From CAZMGV01 sp964565925 (GTDB taxonomy: Bacteria > JAGRBM01 > JAHCIT01): a stretch of 64,000 nucleotides of DNA. The notes under the pieces were generated by a model, which saw only the letters and a program-made list of their open reading frames with translations, made no database searches and was not told where the DNA came from. Position 1 is the first letter of the stretch; each line of letters begins with the position of its first letter. The stretch covers positions 310,001 to 374,000 of the forward strand of contig CAZMGV010000002.1 of assembly GCA_964565925.1 (NCBI GenBank), read 5' to 3'. The translations under genes and the position numbers were made by a program. Shown piece after piece: positions 43,426-52,851 of the stretch.

Positions 43426-44812
43426 ACTGGTGACTCGCCTTCCGTGGCTTCTTTTTTTTGAATGAGGGATACATGAAGTCTGGATCGAAGAAGAAGGGCT
43501 TTTTCAGTACCGCTTTCCGGTGGCTGAATGCCTCGAACGACGCCTTGCCATGATAGGCACCCATCCCGCTGGCTCCCACGCCGCCAAAGGGGAGATTCGG
43601 ATTTGCGATCTGCAGGGCCACGTGATTGATACACACGCCGCCCGAGCTCGTTCGGGCAAGCACGTCCTTTTCGACCGATTTATCCTTGGTGAAGAGATAA
43701 AGCGCCAGGGGCTTGGCGCGCGCGTTGATGAACCGGACTGCGTAACCAACTGATTCCACAGGAAGAACGGGAAGGATTGGCCCGAATATCTCCTCCTGCA
43801 TCACGGGTTCATCGCCGCGCACATCGCGCAATATCGTCGGGGCGACGTAACGGCCGGTAACATCCACTTCGCCACCGGCCACGATCCGGCCCGAACCCAG
43901 CAAACCTTTAAGCCGCTCGACGTGGCGTTGGTTCACGATCCTTCCATATGCCTGATTACTCTTCGGCTCGGGTCCGTAAAAATCGGTGAGCGTTTCCTTG
44001 AGAGCGCGTAACAGGTTCTCTTCAACTGCTCTTTCGACCAGCACATAATCCGGAGCAACACAGGTCTGCCCCGCGTTGGCCCACTTGGCGAGAGAAATAC
44101 GCCTGGCAGTGGTCTGAATGTCCGCGCTTTTCTCCACGATGACGGGTGACTTGCCGCCCAGTTCAAGGGTCACGGGAGTCAAGTTCCGGGCGGCCGCCTG
44201 CATGACCCGGCTCCCGATCGCGCCATTGCCCGTGTAAAAGATATGACCAAATTCGAGGTCAAGCAGCTTCTCCGCTACTTCCGGTCCGCCTTCGACAACT
44301 TCCACGGCGTTTGGATCTACATATTCGTGCAGCTTGGCCGCGAGTAGACTCGACATCGCCGGCGCAAGCTCGGACGGCTTCAGAACCACGCAATTTCCCG
44401 CGGCCAGCGCACCGGCCAAAGGGGTCACGGTCAGGTGAAGCGGATAGTTCCAGGCTCCAAAAATGAGTACAGTGCCCAGCGGCTCGCGGCGAACGAAGCT
44501 GCTGCCAGGCGCAAGCAACAAGGACGTTCCCACTCGCTCGTCGCGCATCCAGCGCCTGAGATTGCGCTTGGCGGCCAAAACCTCCATCGCCGTGGGGATA
44601 GTTTCACCGGTCGCAGCTGCCTTGTTCTTACTAAGATCCGCTCGGAGCGCGTGCTGAATGGCTTCTCGTTCCTTATACAGAAACTTGAGAAGCCCCGTCA
44701 GCTGCCGCTGGCGCCATTGGTAATCTCGTGTGGAACCTTCGTCGAAATACGACCTAAGCTCGTCGACGATCGGTTCCAATTTCTGATCTGTTAATTGCAC
44801 GGGGCACTCCAA
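43406..44812 (-). CDS. Aldehyde dehydrogenase, class 3/fatty aldehyde type
   Basis: The 468-residue enzyme has FGAWNYPLHL, the Glu of LELGGKSP and the catalytic Cys of NAGQTCVAPDY, all in the class 3 ALDH arrangement, plus a basic C-terminal tail ending in Lys-rich sequence. It would oxidise an aldehyde, plausibly one made from a P450-generated terminal alcohol, to an acid. It is the first gene of the 11-gene minus-strand operon and is divergent from a TetR gene. Confidence 0.93.
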   Translation of the reverse strand: MECPVQLTDQKLEPIVDELRSYFDEGSTRDYQWRQRQLTGLLKFLYKEREAIQHALRADLSKNKAAATGETIPTAMEVLAAKRNLRRWMRDERVGTSLLLAPGSSFVRREPLGTVLIFGAWNYPLHLTVTPLAGALAAGNCVVLKPSELAPAMSSLLAAKLHEYVDPNAVEVVEGGPEVAEKLLDLEFGHIFYTGNGAIGSRVMQAAARNLTPVTLELGGKSPVIVEKSADIQTTARRISLAKWANAGQTCVAPDYVLVERAVEENLLRALKETLTDFYGPEPKSNQAYGRIVNQRHVERLKGLLGSGRIVAGGEVDVTGRYVAPTILRDVRGDEPVMQEEIFGPILPVLPVESVGYAVRFINARAKPLALYLFTKDKSVEKDVLARTSSGGVCINHVALQIANPNLPFGGVGASGMGAYHGKASFEAFSHRKAVLKKPFFFDPDFMYPSFKKKKPRKASHQYGNSNE

Positions 44813-44885
44813 TGCGCATGGCCTGACTATGGCCGCAGATCGTGCATTAGCGGCACTGACGCAGAGCAGCGTAATATGTAATATC

Positions 44886-44918
44886 TATCGGATTCAATAT
44901 AATTCTGATACTAGATTT
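44886..44918. promoter_or_regulatory. Divergent control region with inverted repeat and GntR-like site
   Basis: The AT-rich 138-base gap between ALDH and TetR contains an imperfect palindrome from TATCGGATT (44886-44894) to AATTCTGATA (44901-44910), a likely TetR operator. The overlapping TGATACTAG (44906-44914) is the reverse complement of the CTAGTATCA core in the GntR sites at 55 kb. A TATAAT at 44932-44937 lies 13 bases before the tetR ATG, implying a very short leader. Confidence 0.45.
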
Positions 44919-44950
44919 TTGAAATGATAAATATAATGTAACATACTGAT

Positions 44951-45559
44951 ATGCCTAGAAGAATTCCACAGCAAAAACGTTCACAACAGAAAGTCGACGA
45001 CATAATCCGACATACCCTTCGGATTATTGAGCGCGAGGGCTATCACCGGGCTACAACGGTAAGAATAGCCAAGGAAGCCGGAATCGGACTGGCCTCGCTA
45101 TACGAGTATTTCGAGGACCGCGACGATATTATTCTCGCTGCCCTCGACTTTGAGGCGGCTGAAGTCTGGAAGGCAGTCGAATTGGGCATGCTTAAGATTA
45201 TCGAGCTCGGACCGGTAGACGGATTGCGCCATGCACTCAGTGTGACAATGACCGAAGTCTCCCGCCGCGCCGGCAGCGTAAAAATCCTGTTGAGCAATTT
45301 CCCAGGGGTGATCAAACACCCGGCGGTAATCAAACTGACCACCCGTCTCGAAGCGACTCTGCGTTTTGTCCTGATCTCATTGGCGGGCGGTCCCAAAATC
45401 CAGAATCTGGACGCGAAGGCGTTTCTTCTGACGAATACCGTGCTGGGCATTTTCCTGGGAGTTGCGACGGGATTGCCGAAAGGCGTTACCGAAGAAATCC
45501 TTATCGACGAGATCGTTTCCACGGCACAGAGACTGGTGGGGGTTCAGGGCGCCGCCTGA
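44951..45559 (+). CDS. TetR family transcriptional regulator
   Basis: This 202-residue TetR protein has RSQQKVDDIIRHTLRIIERE, then the HTH YHRATTVRIAKEAGIGLASL followed by YEYFEDRDDI, and a C-terminal ligand domain (FLLTNTVLGIFLGVATGLP). It is divergent from the ALDH-to-crotonase operon and probably controls it. The TATAAT close upstream suggests a nearly leaderless mRNA, consistent with the absence of an obvious ribosome binding site. It converges on the GGDEF gene. Confidence 0.92.
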   Translation: MPRRIPQQKRSQQKVDDIIRHTLRIIEREGYHRATTVRIAKEAGIGLASLYEYFEDRDDIILAALDFEAAEVWKAVELGMLKIIELGPVDGLRHALSVTMTEVSRRAGSVKILLSNFPGVIKHPAVIKLTTRLEATLRFVLISLAGGPKIQNLDAKAFLLTNTVLGIFLGVATGLPKGVTEEILIDEIVSTAQRLVGVQGAA

Positions 45560-45563
45560 ATTT

Positions 45564-46712
45564 TCATTTGTGTCTGCTGATCGAAAGCACCGTCCGGTTC
45601 CGGCCCGTTTCCTTGGCCTGATATAGGGCCCTGTCTGCCTCCTCCAGAATTTCCTCGGCGGAGACCGTATTGGAAGTGGCGATAGAGACCCCCACGCTGG
45701 TGGAAATTTGAGCGATGCCCTTCGCTTTCGTCGGAATCTTTTTGGATTCGATCGCTTGCCGGCATCGCTCGGCGATGAAAAATGCGCTCTCCGCATTGCA
45801 TCTCGGGAGAAGGGCCGCGAACTCCTCGCCTCCGAATCTGGCGACAAGATCGCCGTCCCGCAACGTTTCCCTCAAAACGTCCGCTACGACTTGAAGCACC
45901 AGGTCACCCGTCGCATGCCCGTGGGTGTCGTTGATCTTTTTGAAATAATCCAGATCAAAAATTGCAACGGCAAACGGCTGCTCGTCGGCGCGCTCGGATT
46001 CACATAGCCGCAGGAGCTGATCCATGAACCGGCGCCGGTTGAAGGCCTTGGTAAGGGGGTCGGTGACGGAAGCGCTTTCGAATCTGCGCTCCCTCTTGTG
46101 CCACCCTCCCAGAAGGGCCCCCAGAAGCCAGATTCCGGCAATGGCGATGGGGCCCGTGGTGATCCAGTGCATGACAAGCCAGATCCCCGATACGCTGACG
46201 GCATTCCCCGTCAGGGCGGAGAGTAAATCCCTGTAGGGCAGCTCACCTGCTGCAACGAGAGCACTGTAGGCGGTAAAGACACCAAGCATCAGTAGCAGCG
46301 ACAGCCAAGCCACAGTCTTCTCAAAAAGTGCGAACAGGATGGCGGCCACCCCCATGATCGAAAGCCAGGTGAGCGAGGAGAACAATCCCATTTCAATGAA
46401 GATCACCGTATCGAAACCCAGGAGCACGACGAGGGCCAGCGTTCCGTAGGCCCGGTTTTCCGGCCGATGCCGCTGCACCAGATGTCCGATCAGGAAGAGA
46501 AGCAGGCAGACGCCCGATCCCGCTGCCAGAAGCGAGGGAAATCCTCCGAGGTACAGGCTGATCTCCGACCTGTTTTGCCTCAGCAGAAGGGCGGAAAAAC
46601 CGAAGATACAGATTCCGATGAGAAAGAACGCGATGTGCCCCAGGAGGATGGCCCGTACCCTGGCCGCCAGCGACCACCTCGCCAATTCACCAAGATGTTC
46701 CTCTAAATTCAT
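45564..46712 (-). CDS. Membrane-bound diguanylate cyclase (GGDEF)
   Basis: The 382-residue protein has about six membrane helices (residues 20-205) and a GGDEF domain with DPLTKAFNRRRFMDQL, FDLDYFKKINDTHGH and the active-site ARFGGEEFAAL. RDGD just before it is the RxxD inhibitory site, so the enzyme should make c-di-GMP with product feedback. The sensory input is unknown. It stands between the two catabolic operons and ends four bases from the convergent tetR stop. Confidence 0.95.
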   Translation of the reverse strand: MNLEEHLGELARWSLAARVRAILLGHIAFFLIGICIFGFSALLLRQNRSEISLYLGGFPSLLAAGSGVCLLLFLIGHLVQRHRPENRAYGTLALVVLLGFDTVIFIEMGLFSSLTWLSIMGVAAILFALFEKTVAWLSLLLMLGVFTAYSALVAAGELPYRDLLSALTGNAVSVSGIWLVMHWITTGPIAIAGIWLLGALLGGWHKRERRFESASVTDPLTKAFNRRRFMDQLLRLCESERADEQPFAVAIFDLDYFKKINDTHGHATGDLVLQVVADVLRETLRDGDLVARFGGEEFAALLPRCNAESAFFIAERCRQAIESKKIPTKAKGIAQISTSVGVSIATSNTVSAEEILEEADRALYQAKETGRNRTVLSISRHK

Positions 46713-46784
46713 GATTTAGATATGCGCGAGACGATACCCAAGCATCTCGCGGGCCTCGACGATGGACCACTCAAGTTGCGTTGG

Positions 46785-47915
46785 TCACGCGATGGCCTTG
46801 CTCTCCTTGAGTGAAGTTATCTCGTCCGCGGAAAAGCCGCAGTTCCGGAGGACTTCGTCGGTTTGGGCGCCCGCCTTGCCGGGCGCTCCCTGAATCGCAC
46901 CCGGCGTCCGGGAAAACCGCGGTGCAGGGGCCGGCTGGATGACGCCGCCGATTTCCGTGAAAGTCTTACGGGCGACGTTGTGGGGGTGCTTGGGCGCCTC
47001 ATCGAAGCCGAGCACCGGGGCAAAGCACACATCAGTGCCTTCCATGAGCTCACACCACTGCTCGCGGGTCTTCGCCTTGAACACGGCGGCCAGTTTCTCT
47101 TTGAGTACCGGCCATTTCGGGATGTTCATCTGGTTCTTGAAGTCGGGATCGGTTAGCCCGGCCTTCTCCATGAGCAGCGCATAGAACTGGGGCTCGATGG
47201 AGCCGATGGCTACCCACTTGCCGTCGGCGCACTCGTAGGTTTCGTAAAAGTGCGCACCCGTATCAAGCAGGTTCTTGCCGCGGTGATTGCTCCAGGTTCC
47301 CATGCCGTGAAAGCCGTACATCATGGCCATGAGCAAGGCGGAACCGTCGGTCATGGCGGCGTCAACAACCTGTCCTTTGCCTGACTTCTGCGCTTCAAGG
47401 AGTGCGGCCACGATACCAAGCGCCAGGAGCATTCCGCCGCCACCAAAATCCCCCACCAGATTCAGCGGCGGCACGGGCTTCTCCCCCGCCCGCCCGATTG
47501 CGTGCAACGCTCCGCTAATTGCGATGTAATTGATATCGTGCCCGGCGGCCTTTTCGAGCGTTCCGTGTTGGCCCCAGCCGGTCATGCGGCCATAGACGAG
47601 CTTGCCGTTCCTGGCCAGACATATCTCAGGACCCAGACCCAGCTTTTCCATGACGCCGGGACGGAAACCCTCAAAGAGGACGTCACACTTCTCCACGAGA
47701 CGCAACACCGTTGCCACCCCGTCGGGATTCTTGAGATCTACCGCAATGGACCGACGGCCACGGCTCAAGACATCAAACTTGTTGCCGCTGCCGCGTGCAC
47801 TGGCTCGATCCACGCGGATGACCTCCGCCCCCAGATCGGAGAGAATCATCCCGCAAAAGGGGCCGGGCCCGATGCCGGCGATCTCCAGGATTCGGTATCC
47901 TTTCAGTGGTCCCAT
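46785..47915 (-). CDS. Alpha-methylacyl-CoA racemase (CaiB/BaiF family)
   Basis: The 376-residue product matches AMACR. It has GIGPGPFCGMILSDLGAEVI, FRPGVMEKLGLGP, the catalytic base pair in AGHDINYI (His) and VGDFGGGG (Asp), and YECADGKWVAIGSIEPQF. AMACR epimerises 2-methylacyl-CoAs, needed to process methyl-branched chains in both configurations. GGGGAG before the ATG at 47915 favours it over an upstream ATG at 47945. It is the last gene of the eight-gene operon. Confidence 0.9.
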   Translation of the reverse strand: MGPLKGYRILEIAGIGPGPFCGMILSDLGAEVIRVDRASARGSGNKFDVLSRGRRSIAVDLKNPDGVATVLRLVEKCDVLFEGFRPGVMEKLGLGPEICLARNGKLVYGRMTGWGQHGTLEKAAGHDINYIAISGALHAIGRAGEKPVPPLNLVGDFGGGGMLLALGIVAALLEAQKSGKGQVVDAAMTDGSALLMAMMYGFHGMGTWSNHRGKNLLDTGAHFYETYECADGKWVAIGSIEPQFYALLMEKAGLTDPDFKNQMNIPKWPVLKEKLAAVFKAKTREQWCELMEGTDVCFAPVLGFDEAPKHPHNVARKTFTEIGGVIQPAPAPRFSRTPGAIQGAPGKAGAQTDEVLRNCGFSADEITSLKESKAIA

Positions 47916-47941
47916 GCTTGTCTCCCCTGTAAACACTGAGG

Positions 47942-48916
47942 TCATGCAGCGAACTGCAGACGCTGGCGGGCGGCTTCATACTCTTTTGCAAGCCGCTCCA
48001 CTAATGCCTTTGTACTCGTCACTCTGGTGATGGCGCCGATCCCCTGCCCGGCGCCCCAGATATCCTTCCATACTTTCCCGCCACCCGCTGGTGCCGCCTT
48101 GATCGCGGCCTTCTCTCCGTGGCTCTTTGCCGTCAGAACGGCCGGGTCCATTCCGGACCTCGTAATGGACGGAAGCAGATAGTTCCCGTTCACGCCGGTG
48201 AAGTAATCGGTGTAGACGATGTCACCGGAATCGCACTCAGTGATCATCTTTTTGTATTCTTCATCGGCGTTGGCTTCGTCGGTCGCGATAAATGCCGAGC
48301 CGATGTAGGCGAGATCGGCTCCCATTGCCTGCGCCGCCAGGATCGCACCGCCGGAGGCAATGCTTCCGGAAAGCGCAAGCGGGCCGTCGAACCACGTCCG
48401 GATTTCCTGGATCAGCGCGAAGGGAGAAGTGATGCCGCCGTGCCCACCGGCACCGGCTGCCACGGCGATCAGGCCATCTGCACCTTTTTCAATGGCCTTT
48501 CTTGCGAATTTATTGTTGATCACGTCGTGCATCACCACTCCGCCATAGGAATGAACCGCCTGGTTGACTTCTTCCATGGCCCCGAGGGAAGTGATGATAA
48601 TCGGCACCTTGTATTTCACACATAGCTCAAGGTCTTCCTGCAAACGCTTGTTGGTTTTCGGATTGACGATGAGATTGACGGCATAGGCGGCAGCCTGTTG
48701 ATCGGGATTCGCTTCGCCGTGTCTGCCGAGTTCTTCGTTGATTTTAATCAGCCATCGCTCGAATTCCCCATCGCCACGGGCATTCAACGCCGGAAAGGAA
48801 CCGATGATACCCGCTTTACATTGTTCAATGACAAGGTCGAGGCCGGAAACGATATACATCGGCGCCCCGATGACGGGGACCTTCAGGTTTTTGCCGAGGA
48901 CAGTCGGAAGCTTCAT
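47942..48916 (-). CDS. Nitronate monooxygenase (2-nitropropane dioxygenase type)
   Basis: This 324-residue FMN protein has the barrel blocks KVPVIGAPMYIVSG, HDVINNKFARKAIEKGADG, the phosphate-binding AGAGGHGG and SGSIASGGAILAAQAMGADL. Members oxidise nitronates, but many act as enoyl reductases or unknown flavoenzymes in beta-oxidation clusters. GGAG precedes the ATG at 48916. It follows the crotonase gene by 40 bases and precedes the racemase gene. Confidence 0.85.
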   Translation of the reverse strand: MKLPTVLGKNLKVPVIGAPMYIVSGLDLVIEQCKAGIIGSFPALNARGDGEFERWLIKINEELGRHGEANPDQQAAAYAVNLIVNPKTNKRLQEDLELCVKYKVPIIITSLGAMEEVNQAVHSYGGVVMHDVINNKFARKAIEKGADGLIAVAAGAGGHGGITSPFALIQEIRTWFDGPLALSGSIASGGAILAAQAMGADLAYIGSAFIATDEANADEEYKKMITECDSGDIVYTDYFTGVNGNYLLPSITRSGMDPAVLTAKSHGEKAAIKAAPAGGGKVWKDIWGAGQGIGAITRVTSTKALVERLAKEYEAARQRLQFAA

Positions 48917-48956
48917 GCGGCACTCCAGTTTCGCAGTCGTCATAAACGCACGGGCA

Positions 48957-49751
48957 TTACTGCCCCTTGAAGACGGGCTTCTCTTTCTTGAAAAGAGCGC
49001 GGATCGCCTCTTTGGCATCCTCGCTCCTTCCGCACCGGTCGACGTAATAGTTTTCGTCCCTTAACTGGGACTCGAGATCGATACCCAGGCCCGCCCTGCT
49101 GACCAGGCGTTTGGTATGGCGCAACGCCAGCGGCGCGCCGGAGGCGATCCTCCTGCAATAATCCAGAAACGCCTCCTCGAACCGCTCTGCTTCCACGACC
49201 TGACCCACCAGGCCCATCTTGAGCGCCGCCTCGGCGCCGATCTTTTCCTGCTCGAGCAAGAAGCGCATGGCGCGCTCGTGCCCCACGGCCTGCGGGAGCG
49301 TCCACGAGAGACCCGCGTCGGGCGAGAGGCCGGCGCGGGCGTAGCCGGGATTGAAGGTCGCGGCCGAGCTGGCGATGCGCATGTCGGCCAGCAGGGCCAG
49401 GGCCACGCCGCCCCCCACGGCCAATCCGTTGATCCCCGCGACAACCGGCTTGTCGCACTCCACCCGTACGGCAAGGGCCAGGCGCCCAACGAAGCCCACG
49501 TCGTCGAGTTTGTCGAGCTTGAAGTCGGAAGCTTTACTGTCGCCCAGATCCGCCCCTGCGCAGAACGCACGCCCGGCGCCGGTGATACCGATGACCCGAA
49601 CGGTCTCGTCACGCGTGGCGGTTCCGAGTGCCCCGACCAGGGCCTTGATCATCTCCCCATTGATGCCGTTCATCTTCTCGGGTCGGTTGAGCCGCAGGAT
49701 CCGCACCCCATCGACGTTCTTTTCCAGCAATACCGGTTCCGGACTCGTCAT
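48957..49751 (-). CDS. Enoyl-CoA hydratase/isomerase family protein
   Basis: The 264-residue crotonase has GAGRAFCAGADLGD and INGLAVGGGVALALLADMRI for the oxyanion hole, then GYARAGLSPDAGLSW. The usual hydratase Glu in the ELA position is Ala here, so isomerase or another crotonase activity is as likely as hydration. It lies between the SDR and the nitronate monooxygenase in the minus-strand operon. Confidence 0.88.
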   Translation of the reverse strand: MTSPEPVLLEKNVDGVRILRLNRPEKMNGINGEMIKALVGALGTATRDETVRVIGITGAGRAFCAGADLGDSKASDFKLDKLDDVGFVGRLALAVRVECDKPVVAGINGLAVGGGVALALLADMRIASSAATFNPGYARAGLSPDAGLSWTLPQAVGHERAMRFLLEQEKIGAEAALKMGLVGQVVEAERFEEAFLDYCRRIASGAPLALRHTKRLVSRAGLGIDLESQLRDENYYVDRCGRSEDAKEAIRALFKKEKPVFKGQ

Positions 49752-49794
49752 GTGGTTTCACCCGCTACTTTCGTTGAATTTCCGGTCCGCCGTT

Positions 49795-50574
49795 TTACCG
49801 GTTGGCCTGCGCATCATCGATTTTGACAATCGCGCCGGTTACGCACTCGGAGGAGGGTGAGACCAGAAACAGCAGTGTGCTGTCCATCTGAGGCGGGTAG
49901 CATATCCTCTTCCGCGGGTAGTTGGCGGAAATGTCCCCGACGCGCTGAATGAGGCCATCAAGCATCTCCGTGGAGAACGCACCGGGCGCGATGCAATTCA
50001 CGTTGATTCCAAACTTTGCCCACTCAAGGGCCAGCACTTCGGTCATCCGCACCACGCCGGCTTTGGTAATCGAGTAAAGCGAGACGGCGGAATTCGGGCC
50101 TGAGTCAAAGGCCGCGATGGAAGATATATTGACGATCCGGCCTGGAATCTTCTTTTCCATAAGCCGGCGGGCGATCTCGCAGGAGAGAATGAAAGGCGCC
50201 TTGAGGTTCACGTCAATCACGCCGTCGACAAGTTCGTCGGACATCTTGACCGCACGCTGGGCGTCGGGGACACCTGCGTTATTTACGAGAATCGTAATGG
50301 TACCGAGCTTCTTCTCGGCCTGGTCCACTACTGCGCGGATACTCGTGCGCTTGGACACGTCCATGGCAAACGGCTCACATATCCCACCATCCGCACGGAT
50401 TTCCCTGGCCAGGCTTTCCAGCCGATCAACCCTTCGACCGGTCAGCACGACCTTTGCGCCGCACTTGGCCAGCACACGGGCGAAGCGATTCCCCAGCCCC
50501 GAAGTCGTGCCGGTGACCAGAGCGACCTGACCCGTCAGATCCGTTGAAAAATTGGGGGTTGCATAATCAGTCAT
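49795..50574 (-). CDS. Short-chain dehydrogenase/reductase
   Basis: This 259-residue classical SDR has TGTTSGLGNRFARVL (cofactor loop, TGxxxGxG), NNAGV, SSIAAF and the YSITK catalytic pair, ending with a normal C-terminal substrate loop. It probably oxidises a 3-hydroxyacyl-CoA or reduces a keto group, with NAD(P) choice uncertain. It lies 12 bases downstream of the acyl-CoA ligase gene. Confidence 0.9.
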   Translation of the reverse strand: MTDYATPNFSTDLTGQVALVTGTTSGLGNRFARVLAKCGAKVVLTGRRVDRLESLAREIRADGGICEPFAMDVSKRTSIRAVVDQAEKKLGTITILVNNAGVPDAQRAVKMSDELVDGVIDVNLKAPFILSCEIARRLMEKKIPGRIVNISSIAAFDSGPNSAVSLYSITKAGVVRMTEVLALEWAKFGINVNCIAPGAFSTEMLDGLIQRVGDISANYPRKRICYPPQMDSTLLFLVSPSSECVTGAIVKIDDAQANR

Positions 50575-50586
50575 TGGGCGATCCTT

Positions 50587-52344
50587 TCACAACGAGGCGA
50601 ATTCCTTTTCCAGCTCCGCTTTTCTGATCTTTCCTGCGTCGTTCTTAGGAAGTTGTTTGATAAATTTGATTGCCCGGGGAAGCTTGAAGCCATAGAGCCC
50701 CTTCCCCTTGCAGTAGGCGATCACCTCGTCCACCGGCATTTCGTTTCCATCCACCGTCTGAATAAGCGCTCCCGGAACCTCGCCCAGGTCGGCATCGGCG
50801 ACCTTCACGACTGCGACATCCATGATGTTGGGATGGGTCTTCATGACTTCTTCGATCTCGGGCGGGAAAATATTGACCCCCCCGGAGATGATCATGTCTT
50901 TGCTCCGGGAGGTGAGGTACAGGTAGCCATCCTCGTCGAAATATCCGAGGCATCCATCGTCGTACCAATAGACTCCATCGACCTCGATGAACGCCTTGTC
51001 CAATTCATCGGAATTTCCGTAATGCACCCGGTACATTCGGATATTGCGCACAAGGACATGCCCGACCTCGCCTGTCCTGCACCAGCGCTGCTTGTCCGGG
51101 TCATAGATCCGGCATTCCGACCCGGAGGGCCGGCCGACGCTCTTATAACGTTTTGGATTCGCCTCGTAATCCTCTGGCTTGAGAACCGTTATGATCGCCG
51201 CCTCGGAAGACCCGTAATACTCATGGAACACATTGCTCCTGGCTCCCTGTTTCCGGAAAAGGGCGTTGATGTCTTTTTTTACATAGTCAGGGCACGGCGC
51301 TGCGGCGCATAGAACGACCCGCATGCTGGAGAGATCATATTTTTCCTTGACCTCATCGGGAAGCTTCAGAACCCGCTCGAGCATCGTCGGGGCGACGAAG
51401 GTGTAGCTGACCTTTTCATTCTGAATCAGCCGCAGAAAATTCTCTGCATCGAACTTCTGCATCGCCACGATCGTGCTGCCAAACAGCAGCGGCAGTACCG
51501 CGGTCTGAGGGCCCGCATGGTAGAGAGGACCCGGGATCATCGAGACGATTGTCCCCGGAATGGACCACAGTCCCAGACGGGCCAGACCGTTGATGAATTC
51601 CGCCTGCAGCGCTTTCATGCTGCCCGGGTTCATCCCTTTCATGCGGGGGTTGGCTTTCCGGTTGGCGCCTCGTTCCGTCACGAACTTCGGCACGCCTGTG
51701 GAGCCCCCGCTGAACGGCATTTGCGGCAGTCCCAGACCTCCGGAGAGGCCCGGCGGGAGTTCCGGCTTCGCTTTCTGAATTACCGACTCAAGCGAAAAGT
51801 AATGATCCGGCAGATCGCCTGCGCCCGCACAGATGAACACCGGTGCGGAATCCAGTTTGGGCTCGATCTCCTTCATCAGTTCGAGAAAACCTGCCGAGAA
51901 CACGAGGATCTTCGGCCGGCAGCTGCTGATACACTTGACCAGCTCGTCGGGCTTCAGATGCGTATTGAGCATCGGCATCTTGTAGCCCGAGAGCAGACAG
52001 GCCAGCAGGGTGTCGAACCACGCCTGCTCATTGTGCAAGAGCACCGCCGCGTGCTCTCCAGGCCGGAGGCCTAACCCATGAAAGCCGCTTGCCAGCCGGA
52101 GGGTCCTGTCCGCCTGCTCCGAAAAAGAAACGCTTCCGGTATGAGTGACGACGGCTTTCCGGGGTCCAAGATTCCGCCACAATGCCGGAAGCAGGTGTCG
52201 CGGCATCCCGCCGTTCCTTCCCGCACCCGAAGCCGCCACCTGCACCGCGCTGCCAAGCAGGTTGACGTATCCAAGGGTAGATGGAGCCTTCTTCAACATG
52301 GCACGGACGTCCCGCTGCTTTAGAAGATCGGTGAGAGTGCTCAT
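50587..52344 (-). CDS. Acyl-CoA ligase (AMP-binding), long form
   Basis: The 585-residue ligase has the phosphate loop FSGGSTGVPKF, YYGSSEA, and YLTSRSKDMIISGGVNIFPP with the core A8 motif, ending in PKNDAGKIRKAEL with the catalytic Lys. It adenylates a carboxylic acid and transfers it to CoA. An N-terminal extension of about 50 residues precedes the domain. It lies after the DoxX gene in the operon and supplies the activation step before dehydrogenation. Confidence 0.93.
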   Translation of the reverse strand: MSTLTDLLKQRDVRAMLKKAPSTLGYVNLLGSAVQVAASGAGRNGGMPRHLLPALWRNLGPRKAVVTHTGSVSFSEQADRTLRLASGFHGLGLRPGEHAAVLLHNEQAWFDTLLACLLSGYKMPMLNTHLKPDELVKCISSCRPKILVFSAGFLELMKEIEPKLDSAPVFICAGAGDLPDHYFSLESVIQKAKPELPPGLSGGLGLPQMPFSGGSTGVPKFVTERGANRKANPRMKGMNPGSMKALQAEFINGLARLGLWSIPGTIVSMIPGPLYHAGPQTAVLPLLFGSTIVAMQKFDAENFLRLIQNEKVSYTFVAPTMLERVLKLPDEVKEKYDLSSMRVVLCAAAPCPDYVKKDINALFRKQGARSNVFHEYYGSSEAAIITVLKPEDYEANPKRYKSVGRPSGSECRIYDPDKQRWCRTGEVGHVLVRNIRMYRVHYGNSDELDKAFIEVDGVYWYDDGCLGYFDEDGYLYLTSRSKDMIISGGVNIFPPEIEEVMKTHPNIMDVAVVKVADADLGEVPGALIQTVDGNEMPVDEVIAYCKGKGLYGFKLPRAIKFIKQLPKNDAGKIRKAELEKEFASL

Positions 52345-52364
52345 TATTGCCGCCTTGATTCCCT

Positions 52365-52802
52365 CTACCCGCCGCTGTGCATCAGAAGTGCGTCCAGGGA
52401 AAAACGTCCACCTCCGGCGAGGGCGGCCGCAATGGCGACCGCAAGGATCAGCATCGGGTACTCAAAAGGGCCCGCCTCGGGTTTGCCAAAGTGTTTGGCG
52501 TCCTCCAGATGCGCGAGCACAATTGCCACTGCCATGGTAATGGCGGCGGCCAGACCAGCCGGGCGCGTGAAAAGCCCCACGGCAATACAGAGACCGCCGA
52601 CCAGTTCGGCAAGCATGGCACAGGTAGCCGCCAGCCTGGGCGCCGGAACCCGGAGAGACTCAAGCCAGGAGATGAAGCCCTTGATACCGCCACTGGCCTT
52701 GCGAAAACCGTGAGCGGCAAGTTGCACGCCCATCACCAGGCGCACCAGAGGCCATCCCCACTCCGACCAGGGAGAAAGAAATTCGAGCCGCATCAGATCC
52801 AT
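52365..52802 (-). CDS. DoxX family membrane protein
   Basis: This 145-residue protein has four membrane helices: WPLVRLVMGVQLAAHGFRKA, MLAELVGGLCIAVGLFTRPA, LAAAITMAVAIVLAHLED and PMLILAVAIAAALAGGGRFS. GGGGGAG lies just before the ATG at 52802. DoxX relatives occur as quinone-linked subunits of thiosulfate oxidase and as MpaA-type stress proteins. The role here is unknown. Confidence 0.82.
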   Translation of the reverse strand: MDLMRLEFLSPWSEWGWPLVRLVMGVQLAAHGFRKASGGIKGFISWLESLRVPAPRLAATCAMLAELVGGLCIAVGLFTRPAGLAAAITMAVAIVLAHLEDAKHFGKPEAGPFEYPMLILAVAIAAALAGGGRFSLDALLMHSGG

Positions 52803-52851
52803 CCGGACTCCCCCTTCATGGACTGGCACGAGGTGCGCCAGAGCAGGCTTC

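Noticed and set aside
46725..46751. CGCGAGA/TCTCGCG inverted repeat after the racemase gene as a terminator
   Set aside because: The loop is 13 bases and no T-run follows on either strand.
47916..47945. Upstream ATG for the racemase gene
   Set aside because: The extra ten residues have no homology and overlap the upstream stop; the GGGGAG before the ATG at 47915 is better placed.
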